Below are positions 13,540-26,764 of a stretch of 64,000 nucleotides of DNA, piece by piece. Below the pieces are notes generated by a model, which was not told where the DNA came from, ran no database searches, and saw nothing but the letters and a program-made list of their open reading frames with translations. The stretch comes from Anisakis pegreffii. Its lineage: Eukaryota > Nematoda > Chromadorea > Rhabditida > Anisakidae. Every line of letters begins with the position of its first letter. Within the stretch, counting starts at the first letter, position 1. A program made the translations under genes and the position numbers. Location: contig JAPYMA010000612.1 in the NCBI GenBank assembly GCA_035041965.1, positions 1 to 64,000 on the forward strand, read 5' to 3'.

Positions 13540-16500
13540 ACATCATGATCATCTTCAAAAGATTTTCAACCGACTGCTGTCGATTGTGAACAGAATGCCA
13601 AACAATGATCAGTTAAATAAATCAAAAAATCACACCAAACATCGATAGAAGAGTGAAATTATAATCGCGGGGTAAAATGAATATGAATGAATCTCGTAAA
13701 ATCGAAGCCAACAATAAGATAACGTGGAATAATGCAAACGTTAGAAATTTTAGGCGAAACTGTTTTAGCAAATTGACAAGTTTCTGGCGTAATGTTTGAC
13801 TGTGTGGTTAAAATGCCCAAAAGCAGGTGTAGGATGCTGGTGTGGAGATCGCTTATTGTCTGATTCACTAATTGCGCTATCTGATTTCTCTTTTCTCTCA
13901 TTGCAACTCATCACTTCTATTCCTTGCATAGTTAGTGCATGGAACAAGTTGTTGAGCACGAAAGGAATATTCTCAGGAATGGAATCCTTTCAAAAATAAA
14001 ACGTTTCTTCTCAAGAACAGTGCAGACAATCACGGATCAAACACATGGTGATTTCTCTTCCTATTTTTTGTCAGTTTTTATCTGAACTAGTTCATTTTTC
14101 AATAGATATTGCTCTACTCTAATATCTTTGACCACAGTATATCTGAACGAAATGGAGAGTAATCAGTAAAATAAGTTCTAAATGGTGTCTCCCATCAAAA
14201 GTACACTTACTCCTGAGCAATGCACAGTAAGATGCTCTCAACTTGTCAGAATCGCAATTTAATTAGAGAAGCAAACAAGAGTGTATAACATTGATAAGTT
14301 CTTTGAACGAACTTTTTGTGATCATTTAGTTAATTGATAGAACATGTTCACGTGGAAATTTTTTTGCCTGAAAATAGTTGATCGGCATTTCGATCTGTGC
14401 AGTTTGAGTTGGTGACGCCAATTAGGCGATGTGTATCACATATGGCTTGACTGAATCAGTGGCCTTAATTGCTTATGCTGACAACAAAACAGTAATAATG
14501 AAACCTTTGACAATCAACGATTCTTTTTATGCATTTGATTTGAGCTGAAAACTTAAATACGCTATAGCATGTAAAGGTACGAACGTTACTCGAACTCCTT
14601 AACAACGAAATGTGATTTTCGAATATTTTTGATGCATTTATCTCGGAAACTTTTTCACATATTTTCACATTTCTGTATGTTTGAATCCTGAAAGTGTTCT
14701 TTGTTATCGATGGACTAGATTTTTGCATGTTCAGCCCCTTTCTCTATCAGATGTTTTGCAGCTGTTGCATAACACCGACTTCACGATTATTTTTCACAAT
14801 TGTCACTCGTGGAATTTTCAGTTTTAATCAAAGTCATTATTCATACTTTCATATTCCAAACAGGACATCAATACACAATCAGTTATCGCAATGGCACTTC
14901 AGTTAGATCAGTGCCGTCATTATAAGTGAACTATAGACAGAATTCAAAGCGAGAGAAATGATCAGTCGTATGGATGAACTAATCGAACAGCACTGTATCC
15001 GGTGAAATCAGATATTTATGCCTCAAGTGGACTGATCTTATAATGATTTGAATGTGCATCTTATTGTCAGTTTGCATTGAGCCAATCCGTTCCTTTCTTA
15101 ACTCCTCCAGTTGCTTATTACTTTTTTACATAAAAATTACGATTGAAAGATTAAGAGTGCAGAAAAACAGTACATTCGATATAGATGAGCTATCATGTTG
15201 TTCGGTGAAGGCGTACATTTGTTATGAATCAATTTCTATTGTCTTACATTAGTTTGTTGAAGTGTAACGCTTCTCAGTTAATTGATGATGTATTCAGTTA
15301 ATAATAAATGCTTTGTTAAACAATCATCGTTTGATTTTGGTATTCATACTTGCTCAAATGATAACACGGCAGTGATCATACAACCACCTTCAAGCTAACT
15401 CTGCTCTCAGGTTCGCCCAACAACATAGCAGAACCTCTAGATTTAGAAAAACATACTTTGCTGAGCAATTCTGCTCTTATGGACAGATATAGCTATTTTC
15501 TTAAAGCTATCTCAACCAGCGCAGTAGCGCTCATACATTGTATCACTCACTATAGAGCAATCTCTTGTGCCGAACACTTTCATGCAACAACATTTCCTGC
15601 GCAATCGATTTCATTCAAACATTTCGCTTGTCCGGCCAAGACGAGGGATTCCTTCGCAGCGTTCAAACAAATTTAAAATGTTGAATTTCAGAGCAGAAAA
15701 AAAGATAGGTTTGATGTGGAGTGTGCTTGATGATAGCAGTAAAAGTGTCATTGATACCATCGTTTTCTCTCTGTTTGTCAGTAATCCGACCTTGCACAAA
15801 TCTAACTCATCCGCTTTACTTCGTTTTCATTGTTCATAAGTTAGATATTTGTACAAATTATTGCAATGCAATACTGAAATAGGATTGATTCAAAAATATT
15901 GTCGACTTACTGAGATTAAGTAGAGGTCGATTGCAGTCATAGATTCGGTGCAAGTATTTGATACAAGAAAAAGTACGTTCTCAACACAAAGTATGTCGAG
16001 TTTGGGAACACATCAGAAAAAATCTTGGAAATTTCGAATAAGTTTTACTGAAAATATCGAATTTTGATCGCACAAAGCATCATTCTTTTCGAACTTGATA
16101 TCAACGGTTTCTTATAGGATGCTGCTGTGAATTCTTAGCCGTCCAACATTACCTTCGAAGAGGTAACGTCTGCCACTTTTCCAGTGGAGTGGTTGTCATA
16201 AAATGGTGCCGCAGTTGAAATTTTTCGTTTCTTTCCGCTGTTGTCGTCATGAATATTTCAACTGAAGTGCGTGAATGTGTTAAGAAAATCCACGTCTGAA
16301 CTTACGTGTCTAGTGGTATTTTGCGTAAGCCCACCATCCGTTACGTAAGATTTATTTTGATTTTCACACACCAAATTTACAGCAAACAACAACCGAATCG
16401 AAACTGAGTAATTAACTGACTCGAAGAGTAAGCAATAACCAATGAATGATTGATTGATCAGTAACGAAAGAGAAAATCGAAGGCAAGCAATACCCTTTTA

Positions 16501-19500
16501 TAGCAATTTTAGCGTAACGGATAAGATGACGAATGACGTGATGTCTACATTGCACAATACAAAATTTTCAATACATTTTTGAAGGAGATAAATTGTTAAG
16601 ATAACATCTGGATGGAACGAGGAGAAGCGTATTCATAATTTGACGTGGTGTCTGTAACTCACAATACAAAATTCATTTTTGAAGAAGATAAAATGTTAAG
16701 ATAACATCTGGCTAGTGCGACGAGAAGCTTATTCATAAGAATAATTATGAATGATATCACCTCTATCGTGAATAGCATGACTCACGACACTCTTCACGCT
16801 CGTATGCTTCAGTTCACCGTTGTTCTGCTTGAACCTTTGATTGATCAAACGCGAGACATTTGGAATGTGTGAGCCAGCCTTTCTTCAAGCCTACGACAAT
16901 GATGTGTTTTTTTCATTTATTGAATTTCGAGTTACAATGGAATTATGATTCTCTTTTGACATCGCATCAATTTTTAATTTTACATTTCTATGACTTATAT
17001 GACCGAGCTGTACATTTATTTTGTTGCTTGAATTGAGGTTGCAGCAGTCGTAGGTGCCAGATATGAATCGCTCGTATACAAAACAAATGAAAAAACGATA
17101 GTTGTTCATAAGCACTTAATACTGAATTTTGTGGACAGCTGTTTTGTATTGTCTTTATAAAATATAGAAGAAGTACCGAACTTGAAATCTTAATGCGCAC
17201 AATGTGATTGTCGAATGTAGCGTTTTCATGCGGTTAAAATCAATCCACGCAAAAGTATTCACACATCCAGTTTTTTTTTATTGATGCGTTTGCCGGAAGT
17301 CACAAGTCTCGCGCGGTTTTCTAAATAATGGTCAGAGCGCGATTAATCGATGTGCTTTGTCCAAACAGCTTTTTGATGTTCGTTCTGGAGACGTTCACAT
17401 CGCATGATAGTCTGTCTCTATGCTAAGCTTGTGTAATAAATGTTGTCTTCTCAGAGGGAATGCATGAACAAAGATCGAGCAAATCATATGCATGTTTGCT
17501 AATCATTCGTTTCAGTCTCTCATCTTCACGACTGTCATTCATAGCCACTGCCCATATAAAAAGTTGCAATCTTTTCAGATAGGATTGCCGTTTTTTGAGC
17601 TACAAGAATATGTTAGGAGAGACTTCACATCAAAACTAACGATTGTTTTGCCTGAAGAACAGCCTTTCCTCTTTGTTTTTTTAACTGTATGACTAACGAT
17701 TATGAAAGATCATCCAGTTCGAGTCTTGTCTTGTCCCGCCAGACATTATTCGACCTGTCCGGTTCCCTTTCAGTGTGATCAGTCCATTTTCAAAAACTGT
17801 CGTACCGCTCTTTTTATTTTTGGTTCTTTTACTATGTTCACATGAACTTTCTTCGTAAGTGAGATATCAAGAGCTGTTTCGACATACGAGCAGTTTAAAT
17901 TATTTATCAGCCGGAATTCTAGCATTGAAAGGTCTTTGTCACTTCCATATGCATCTTGTTTAATCATATTTAAGAAACATTAAAGAAAAATTGCAAAATA
18001 TTGTACGATGTCGATGAATGGTTTCTGAGAAAGCTCATTGATTTTCATTGTGCGGTGTTGTCGTGAATGGATTGATCTCCTATAGTTTCGAGATCGAATG
18101 AACAAACAAAATGAGCTGTCCATACGGCAAAGTGTTTTATTTACTTGGAAATCATCATTTGTAATGGTGCGACGATTGATTGTTGACGGCATTCGTGTAT
18201 ATTGTAACTGTTTTGAACTGTCATCTCAAATTAGGATGACGAACGCACTCTTATTTGCGGTGCATTGCGAGAGGTTATCGATGATAGACCATAGCAGTAT
18301 TGCTGTATCTTAATTCTGCATCCAAGATATTTGTTTCACTTTTGATAAGATGCAGAGACCGGGGATGTTACTGAATTTCTCGTTAATTTTTTAGAATTAT
18401 ATCCGTTGCTCTCAGTTGGAAATTAGTCATTCGATACTACTAATCTATAAATTTGCTTTACCTCTTAAATGTGCGGACATTATTTCAAGCGAACAGCATA
18501 AGCTGTGCACATCTTATGCATGAGAGCATTTCCGAAAATTTTCAATAACTGGAATGCGTATAAGCAAACAGTAGTGAATTTACCGTTTGGATTATAAGTG
18601 AGTATTAGTCATTGATCCTTTTGAATGAACATTTTTTCATCGAAAATGTGTTCAAGTCTTAAAATAGTATTTGCTGGTTGCTAAGCAAGGTATATCAAAC
18701 CTTTTGGTTATGCTGAATGCCTCAATGCTTAACAAGCGAACAGTGTCGTTTGTTTTACGTTATTGCTTGAAGACAGCAGCAACCGAGTTTCCGATGCTAT
18801 CATTTAAATAGCTGATATTCCTCACTGAGTCTGTTTACGGGAGCGTTTGCCTGTCTCTTGTTAGCAACATTTTATGTCTCAGTACATACTATTACCGACT
18901 TCAACGCGTTTATTATAAATTCTGTTATCGCGTTTCTTTCCGTTTGCGGTAAAACAATTTCAAAATGGTTTCAAAAGAACCCAAAATAAGAGTGAATTGA
19001 TTACGTCTAAGTCAAATGCACAACTACAAGATGATATCGCAAGGATGTTTGAAGAATGAAGATCTAATAAGTCTAATTGTCAATATTAATAACTCTCATA
19101 TTCATTCTAATAAGAGAAGAAAAACGAAGCACTTCCAATAAACATCTCATCAGAATCTTACAAAAATCCAACAGAAACTCATAAATTTCAGTATCAGCTC
19201 AAAATTATTATTTTCGAGAAACCGGAGTGTTAATAAAGTTGCTGGAAAGCAAATGTAAGAGTTGCTTGAAGGTTACTTCTGTGGGAAAAAGAAAGATTTC
19301 CTTACAAGTTCTAACCTTTTCGGCAATGCATAATAAGCGCACTATACAATGTGGATGGGGAAACATATCCAAAAATGAATTCAGGAGACATTATTCTCAT
19401 CGAAATTCTTTATGACTGAATCGACCGAGTTGTGTAATGGCAGCAAACTGCGAAATCTAGTACATTTGTCCATATCGTGTTTTGATTGTAACTTGATACA

Positions 19501-19846
19501 GTTGATAATGTTTGTTATGGCATTTATTATTCGACTATTTACTGACATATTACTGCTTATATAAATGCACATTCTTAGTTGATTCTTACTCGCAGCAGCA
19601 AAATCTTTCTTGCATCACTTATTTATTTCGATAATCACAAGAGACATCGTTATTTTATCCTCAGCCGTTTCCTGTACAACCTATACGTCAATTCGGATTG
19701 AATGCAAGTCTTCCTCTTTCATAGAAAAGTGATCGTTGGCAACAAAATGCAACTGGTTCTGGAAAATAAAGCGCTTAAATTGCAGATCGGAAATGGCAAC
19801 TACCAGGCTCGTTGTTTGGAGTTGTTTGCAAACGAGAGCTTTCTCC
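13540..19846. other. Intergenic region, no supported gene
   Basis: Open frames on both strands are short and match no family I can name, and no chain of exons with agreeing phases was found. The only structure seen is the tandem duplication at 16534-16739. Confidence 0.5.
16534..16739. repeat. Imperfect tandem duplication, period about 107
   Basis: Unit 1 begins TGACGTGATGTCT at 16534 and unit 2 begins TGACGTGGTGTCT at 16641. Both contain CACAATACAAAATT, TTTTTGAAG(G/A)AGATAAA, TGTTAAGATAACATCTGG and GAGAAGC(G)TATTCATAA in the same order. There are small indels between copies. Confidence 0.85.
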
Positions 19847-22800
19847 ATGTCCGCAAGCTGTGGAATGTTCAAGGTGCGATTCGACGACTGCACACCGTAT
19901 TCTGTATTCTTTTAGGGAACAATTTTTTTTGCTATCAAAATTCTTAGCTCATATTCAAATATGAAGTGCTTCGAACCAACGGACATTCACATTCGCATTT
20001 CGATGGTATCATGATACTTGTTTATTAAATCAATCCTCAAAAACCCAATCGAAAGTTCATCCGCTTTCATACAGGATGTGGTGATTTGTGGTGGTTTGCG
20101 AACACCGATAGGTTCATTCCGCTCGAAGCTGAGCGAACTACCAGTAACCGGACTGGGTGCAGCAGCAATTTATGGAACGCTTGAGAAAGTTGGCATTAAA
20201 CCATCAATAATCCAAGAGGTCTGTTCGTTTAACTTCATGTTGTTTGTTCACACCAATTGAATGTTTGTAGGCCTTTATGCGTTTCGTATACTTTAGCAAT
20301 AAAATTTCAGTGTCCAGTGAAGATTTCGAAAGTACAGAAAAATTTCCGTAGGCATGGAAATTTCAGGCATTTGTTGGCGTATCAATTCCATCTAATGCTG
20401 GTCCAGCGCCAGCTCGTCAAGCAATTCTTGGTGCCGGTTAGAAATGTTGCATTCATTCAGTGAACTTCTAGCTATTTGGTTACACCATCGGTGTTCCAGT
20501 GAGAATGCGACCCTCATCGACAAAGTGGTGATGTTGAGTGTGGACGTTTACAGCTTCAACTTTTTGTTGGCTATTTAATCGCTTCATTGGCGGTTGCTTA
20601 ATTGTTTAACATCCGTAAACATGCTTGTCCGTTGCCTTTCAGTCAATCGTAGAACAACTTTATGGTTACATATGATTTTCTCAGTTCAAAGTTGTATATC
20701 CCAATTGAATTGAAGGGAACGCAGTTGAGATTGAATGATGAACAGAAGACGATGCCATCTGTATGAGATTCGTGCAAATAAATGTATTCCGACTGCAAAT
20801 TAAGCTCATCGATAAGTTGATTGTTCAGGACTGGATGTTTCATCAGTTGCGACTGGGATAAACAAAATGTGTTCATCGGGAATGAAAGCGATCATGCTAG
20901 CCGCAGAGCATCTTCAGTTAGGCGCCCAAGATGTACGATGCTTCTTTCTTCTCTGCTGAAACAATATTTCGTGCACCTCACCGTATGGTCGTATAGCTGT
21001 CGTCTCATTTGTTTAACTGAAACTATCGTTCAATACTCATTCATTTGTCAAGATAGAAGTTAACTGATTTGAGCATATCGCTTTTGAAAGCAGTATTTTG
21101 AGGGGAGTTCCGAAAAGTGTTATGCACAATTTACGATTTTGATATGGCGTTATTTTGCAAACGAAACATTTTGCAAAGTACTAAACGAAACTTCAAAGAA
21201 TGAATTAAGCATTCACAGATGATTGTAAGTCAGTGCTTTTTCAGTTCGCCATCGGTGCTGGTATGGAGAACATGAGTAGAGTGCCTTTCTTTCTGAAGCG
21301 AGAGGATATTCCATATGGAGGCATTAAAATAGCTGTAAGTAAACATTTCTTCATGGCAATTGTTCCTTGACTCAACTTTCGGCATGGCCAGGAGTAAAGT
21401 TCAAGAAAATCGTAAAATCTCTCACTCCCAGCGTTTATGCGGTTGAATGAATTTGTTTTACGGGATGGATGAAATTTTTTTCGGCATCGAGATCAACGCG
21501 TAATGTTAATCGGCTTTTGATAAGCCCGAGACTTTGGATGTGAAAGTAGTGATTTCACAAGTTAGATATGTCAAACAGTGACTTTCAGTAGAATATTGGG
21601 GGTCATTTGCCATTTGAAATAATTTCCGGTTTTTAAACATATAAGAAATATAGCAGCTTTCGGATGACATTTAGTAATTGATCATGTAGGATGGCATTGA
21701 ACAAGATGTTTTGATGGATCCTTATGCTAATATGCATATTGGAGCTTGTGCTGATAAAGTAGCCAAAAAATATGGTATTACACGGGAGGAACAGGACGAT
21801 TATGCGGTTATCGATTATGATAGAGCGATTACTGCGTGGAGAGTGAGTTTTGATGGTTCATTTTTTGATGCCAATAAAGATGTGCAGCCAATTTAGCAAT
21901 GTCTTAATCGGTCCGTTGTGTCATGTCATGCAAGTACTCAAATCGTTTCATATGCGATCGCAAAGGCGATTTCTATCTTCATTTCATCGTTGGATTTTTT
22001 TAGTTTTTATTGAATACTTTCTTCGTCAAAGCTTCGTCATAATGAAGATCTTTGTAATCCTATTGATCCACTTTCTTAAATTGATATTATAATAAGTTTA
22101 CTTCTGGTCTTAGTCCATATTCATTTAACAGTTTAGGACGGTATAATGGCTAATGAGATTGTTCCGATCGAAGTAGAACAGAATGAACAGACGATAATTT
22201 TTGACAAAGACGAACAACTTGACAGAATTAATACTCATGAAGTACCAATGCTCAAATCAGCATTTAGTGAAGGTAATTTCGCCATCACTTTTGTCTTTCT
22301 ATTGATTTTCATTTGTTTTATGACCATTATGCTTGGTTTGATTGCTTTTTTGACTTGATTACTTGGCGGAAATGCGCTTTATTTGTTGATAATAACGAAA
22401 CAAGTTAAATTTATTAGACTATGTCTCAGTCCGTTCTAGATGGCACAATTACAATGGGTAATATGGCTGCGATGGGTGATGGAGCAGCTGCAGTTATCAT
22501 GGCAAGGGTAAAAGCGGCTGAAGAGCATCACATTCCGTCCATAGCTCGAATCTTATCAGTTGCTGATGCTGCCACAGATCCTGACGAATTTGCTGTTGCA
22601 CCAGCTCTGGTCATTCCTAGGGTGTGTCGGACTGGGGTTTTTTGTAGATTTTTTATTACAGAAAGCACTGTGATTGAATCCGTGCAGATTTACATACACC
22701 TGATAGGTGTTATGCTCGCTGTTTATTAGGTTGTAATACCCTCAGGTTTGTGCAGCAGAGAATTGTGAAAATGCTCCAATAGTTTGCTACTGATAGCATG

Positions 22801-23399
22801 TTTTGCTGGATGGTTATTACTCGTTATCCACACTGTGTGTCGTTCTCGAAGACTTGTAGCATGCAATGCATGATTTTAATGAAGTTGTCTCCAATTTCCC
22901 CGGTGCTGCATTGCATTTCTTCTCGAGTCCCTGGTTTCTTGAAAAATAACAGAGAATGACTATTAAAGGTTCTTGAGATGGCTGGATTGAGCATAAACGA
23001 TATCGATCTCTTTGAAATTCATGATCAATTCGCAATTATACCCCTTCTGACCATAAGACATTTCGAATTAGATCCCGATAAGATCAACGCTCATGGTGGA
23101 TCAATCTCCTTTGCACATCCAATTGGGTTAGTTGCTTTACATACCGACATATTCTTAAAATGTCCATGTTATTTCCACTGAAACATCTGTTTAATCGTTG
23201 AATATTCATTCTCATTGACTTTCAGTCGCGTATGGGAAACTTAATTTTCAACAATGAACATGATTGCTTGCTTTGCAGCATGTCCGGTGCCCGACTTATC
23301 GTTCATCTGCTGAATGTACTAAGGCCTGGCCAGAAAGGCTTAGCGGCAATTTGCAACGGAGGAGGGGGCGCAGCTGGAATGATCATCGAAAGATTATAG
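19847..23399 (+). CDS. Acetyl-CoA acetyltransferase-like thiolase
   Basis: Thiolases condense or cleave acyl-CoAs (ketone-body, isoprenoid or beta-oxidation steps). Ten exons give 394 aa, the normal family length: 19847-19873 (tentative start, MSASCGMFK), 20075-20218, 20367-20436, 20829-20932, 21245-21334, 21690-21842, 22137-22272, 22440-22621, 22969-23126 and 23279-23399 (TAG). All phases agree. Visible motifs are [13 protein letters not shown] at the N-terminus, [15 protein letters not shown], and the acyl-accepting cysteine in [12 protein letters not shown]. Further on are [25 protein letters not shown], the histidine in SFAHPIG and the second catalytic cysteine in [10 protein letters not shown]. 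The usual NEAF motif reads HDQF here. There is no obvious mitochondrial presequence, but exon 1 is short and uncertain; a different first exon could add one. The acceptor before 22969 is weak. Confidence 0.93.
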
Positions 23400-26300
23400 T
23401 CTTAGAAACGACATTATTCACACATGATAATTTTTAATGTTTTCATCTATCTCATTCAATCGACTAAACGGCTTCGGTACAATATTTATGTTCATAATGT
23501 TGTGACGAAATTTGTTCCGTATGAAACGAGTTACATGTAATGTAACCTAAAAATTTTTTCATTGGAATTTCATTGAGTGAACTTCAAAGGAGAAGAAAAC
23601 GATGCTCATATAGTTCGAGAGTTAGCGTATTGGAGATACTGTATGTTTTGAAATGCACGGAGGAAATAACTGAAATATTCTTAAAAGAAACCCGTTAAAA
23701 CTATCTCACTATTCATCGAACCTATGCAAAGGAAAAATCATTTGAAAAAGTAATCGTTGCTTCGTATAGTTTTTAGAACTATAATTGCAATTTTGGAACT
23801 CAATAAATTCTTTTCACATGACCTTGTTTTCTGCATTTCAGCGATTGATTCCGCTCATAGTAAAATTCGAAGTCAATGGATAAACCAATGAGAATTTATA
23901 GTTTCGCTTGATTTTCATGTTTCGCTGTAGTCAACTGAGTAATCATTTCTACCTAATTTTGTCCAACATCAATCTGAATTCTTACTTATATTTCTTTTTC
24001 CGTTCTCTAGAAACCAACCGTAAGAAAAATTTCGCACGTGTAAGTGAAAAAAAAACCAGAGCAAAACAGTAGTTTTCATCGAATGTCGATATTAATCTAG
24101 ATAAAATTGAAAAGGTTGAACATGAGATATTCAATCAGCATTGCGTTACGATTGTGTTATGATTAATTGAACAAATTACTTTCATGTTGTCATTGTTAAA
24201 ATGCTATTAATTTGTATGAAGCATTGAAAATCTTTGATTTCCATTTTAATGCGTAAACGATTACCCGAAATATGTTTGGTTCCAGTGTCACATGCCAACT
24301 TGCATATGAACGAATGTAGTTATTCAAGGATTGATATCCAAATGAACTATAAGTGTAATGAAACTTGACGTTGTTGTGCACTTGCCTGAACATTTTCCAT
24401 TCAGTGATCGCAACTAGATGTTGGCACAACTAGTGGAAAAAGCTTCGTTAGCAAGTTAAGGCAGTGTGATGAAAAGCTGACAGCTAACGGTACCAAATCG
24501 TTCTCAACAGTAACGTTCCACAGTCATGAGTAAACACACGGAGGCAAAGAATGCATACGTTTCATCCCTGAATCTTTCTGCTTTTCACACAAATCTCTCT
24601 CTGCAATTTGAGAACGCCACCAAAAAGCAGCTAATGCAACTTCGAAAGTTGAGCAGGGAAGTACCAATAACGGAATAAAGGATTGACTACATCACTCGTT
24701 TTCAATAACACATTGAGCGGTTGAAATGCTCCTCTTAAAGTACACAAAACGAACAAAAGCATCACTGAAGATGACACCAACTCACGTTTTATTATATATA
24801 AATACGCACGTCAATTAACCGTGAACTGTAATAATATCACATCCTCTGTTTAACTTAGGTCGTTGCTCATCATACTCTTGGACACTCGCTTATTCTAGTT
24901 CTCTTGATGATCAGAAATTTCAATTTTTTGATTCTATCTGTAAGGCGATCGGTTCGAATGTGAAATAAAGGAGAATGGAGACTGCTGGCATAGAAATCAC
25001 TTGACGCAGCATTTTGAGTATGTTGATCGCAGCTATGCAATAAATGAAATTTGCGTTTGAACCTAGATTGCTTCCCAAACAGTTCATATTTTTTGCATCG
25101 CGAATGCATTTACTTACTTTAATTTCTGTGCCTTATGCTGTCGTTTTTCATGCATTCATACCCAGCGCTATTCCAACTCGATTTTTAAAACCTTTCAAGG
25201 GATTATTTGTGCATATACAACGCTGATGCAGTTTTTCGTAATGCTTAAAGTAATCCCAATCTGTATGATCGAATAAATTAACCAACCGGTTTCAGCAAGA
25301 ATTGATCTCGACAATCGCTGCTCCCCCTCCGTCTCTAATACAATTTCATAATTCGGTCCTTACTCATAATTCACATTTCATTCTTGTAGACCCATGATTT
25401 AATGTGGAACTTTCAATGTGTTATCTCTGTTTCACCAAGTTTTAATGTATTCACCCGGTTACCTTTTCTCATGCTAATTTCCAGCATTTGAGATTTATTT
25501 CCTACGTGCTAGTAACTAGGTCACTGGAGCAAATAACTGATTGTTATCCATCAACAAGGGATAATTTTGCTTACTACAGGCAAAGACGAAACAGCCAACA
25601 AGTGGAGGCTAATATTCAGCTAGACTTGCATTTCCTACGATTACTAGATTGTATTTGGGAAACATTTTGGATCATTGGCAAACATATCAGATACAGTAGT
25701 TAACGATAGCATGAGTTAGCTCTTGGTAAAAGCATCCTATGGGACAAAAATTGAAATCGAAATGACGATGTGGTGTCTGATCGGGCTTTTTGACCGAGTT
25801 CTTGACTGAATAACAATCCAATCGGTGATTTGCAGTTTCGATGAGACAGTCAAACCCAAAATGCAGCCATCAAGTAGGAAGCAGTTCATACTTTATTCAT
25901 GAACGTGTCACATTTGAACAGAATTGTCATCACCACTAACGACGTTTTTGTTCCACACTTTTGACAGATTTTTCCGTTCTGTTCAGCTGTTCTTTTGCGT
26001 TCTCCACGTTCATATTTTATTTTATTCTGCTTTATCGTTTAAATTGTACTGTTCTGTTCTGTTTTCCACTCTTCTTTTTGATATCTGTTCTCGCACTCTA
26101 AAAATTCAAACTGTTTTGTTCTGCGCATCCTCTCTGAGACTGTTCTGTTTGATTACTGGAAACAGAACAATAATACAATAGTTCGAGTGGAACAGAAATA
26201 CCAATAGTTACCACACTGAAACGTCACAACGAGTCACAAGTTCAGATAAGCATCGTTGAGGTACAAAATGAACACTGAATATTGAATTAGTCACAGTTTC

Positions 26301-26751
26301 TAACTATTTGATCAATTCTTTATATTTCATGACGGAAATAACAGTTTTTATCAGTTGAACGCTACTCACGTGAACAAAAGCGTAACCGTTATCTAACAAT
26401 AAGCAAAAGTGAAAAGGGTTTCGTTATCGTTGAGTTCACATGAAAACGTTCATATTCATTTCGAGCATTTCAAACTTATTCCCTACCTTTCACGCAAAAA
26501 TTGCCTCACGTGATATTGCTCGCATTTCTTCATCTTTTCTTTTTTCGAGACTCGTTTGCTACAAATAACGTTAACTTCTTATATGCCATTATATTATAGG
26601 CTGTTTATTGGCTGGTGCAGTTGTTTCAATAACAATGCGTCGTACGATGCTTTGATTCAATATGCTTTTTGAGAGAAATTAATTCGATTTTATTGCACAT
26701 AATAGCAGCAAATTTCAGCCATTTCATCATGGTCATTTGAATAATTTTTCA
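23400..26751. other. Intergenic region between the thiolase and the ABC transporter
   Basis: No supported gene is seen. AATAAA at about 23811 may serve the thiolase transcript. The segment 25936-26207 is a short copy of the CTAGTGATG-end transposon family described separately. Confidence 0.5.
25936..26207. mobile_element. Short element with inverted ends (copy A of CTAGTGATG family)
   Basis: The left end reads CTAACGACGTTTTTGTTCCA and the right end TGGAACAGAAATACCAATAG. They are diverged versions of the ends of the 1.27-kb copy at 28162. The 272-bp interior is rich in TGTTCT/GAACAG motifs and has no coding frame. It looks like a non-autonomous (MITE-like) element upstream of the P-glycoprotein gene. 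A target duplication is not clear. Confidence 0.6.
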
Positions 26752-26752
26752 G
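26746..26752 (+). promoter_or_regulatory. Possible trans-splice acceptor before the ABC transporter start
   Basis: TTTTCAG lies 12 nt upstream of the ATG at 26765, the usual distance for a nematode spliced-leader acceptor. It could instead be an ordinary acceptor after an upstream 5'-UTR exon. Confidence 0.4.
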
Positions 26753-26764
26753 ATAGAGACTACA

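Noticed and set aside
20470..20530. Apparent thiolase-like words GYTIGVPV and ATLIDKV, suggesting a frameshifted exon
   Set aside because: Exon 20367-20436 joins in phase directly to 20829-20932 and gives the full family sequence, so this segment is intronic and the resemblance is chance.
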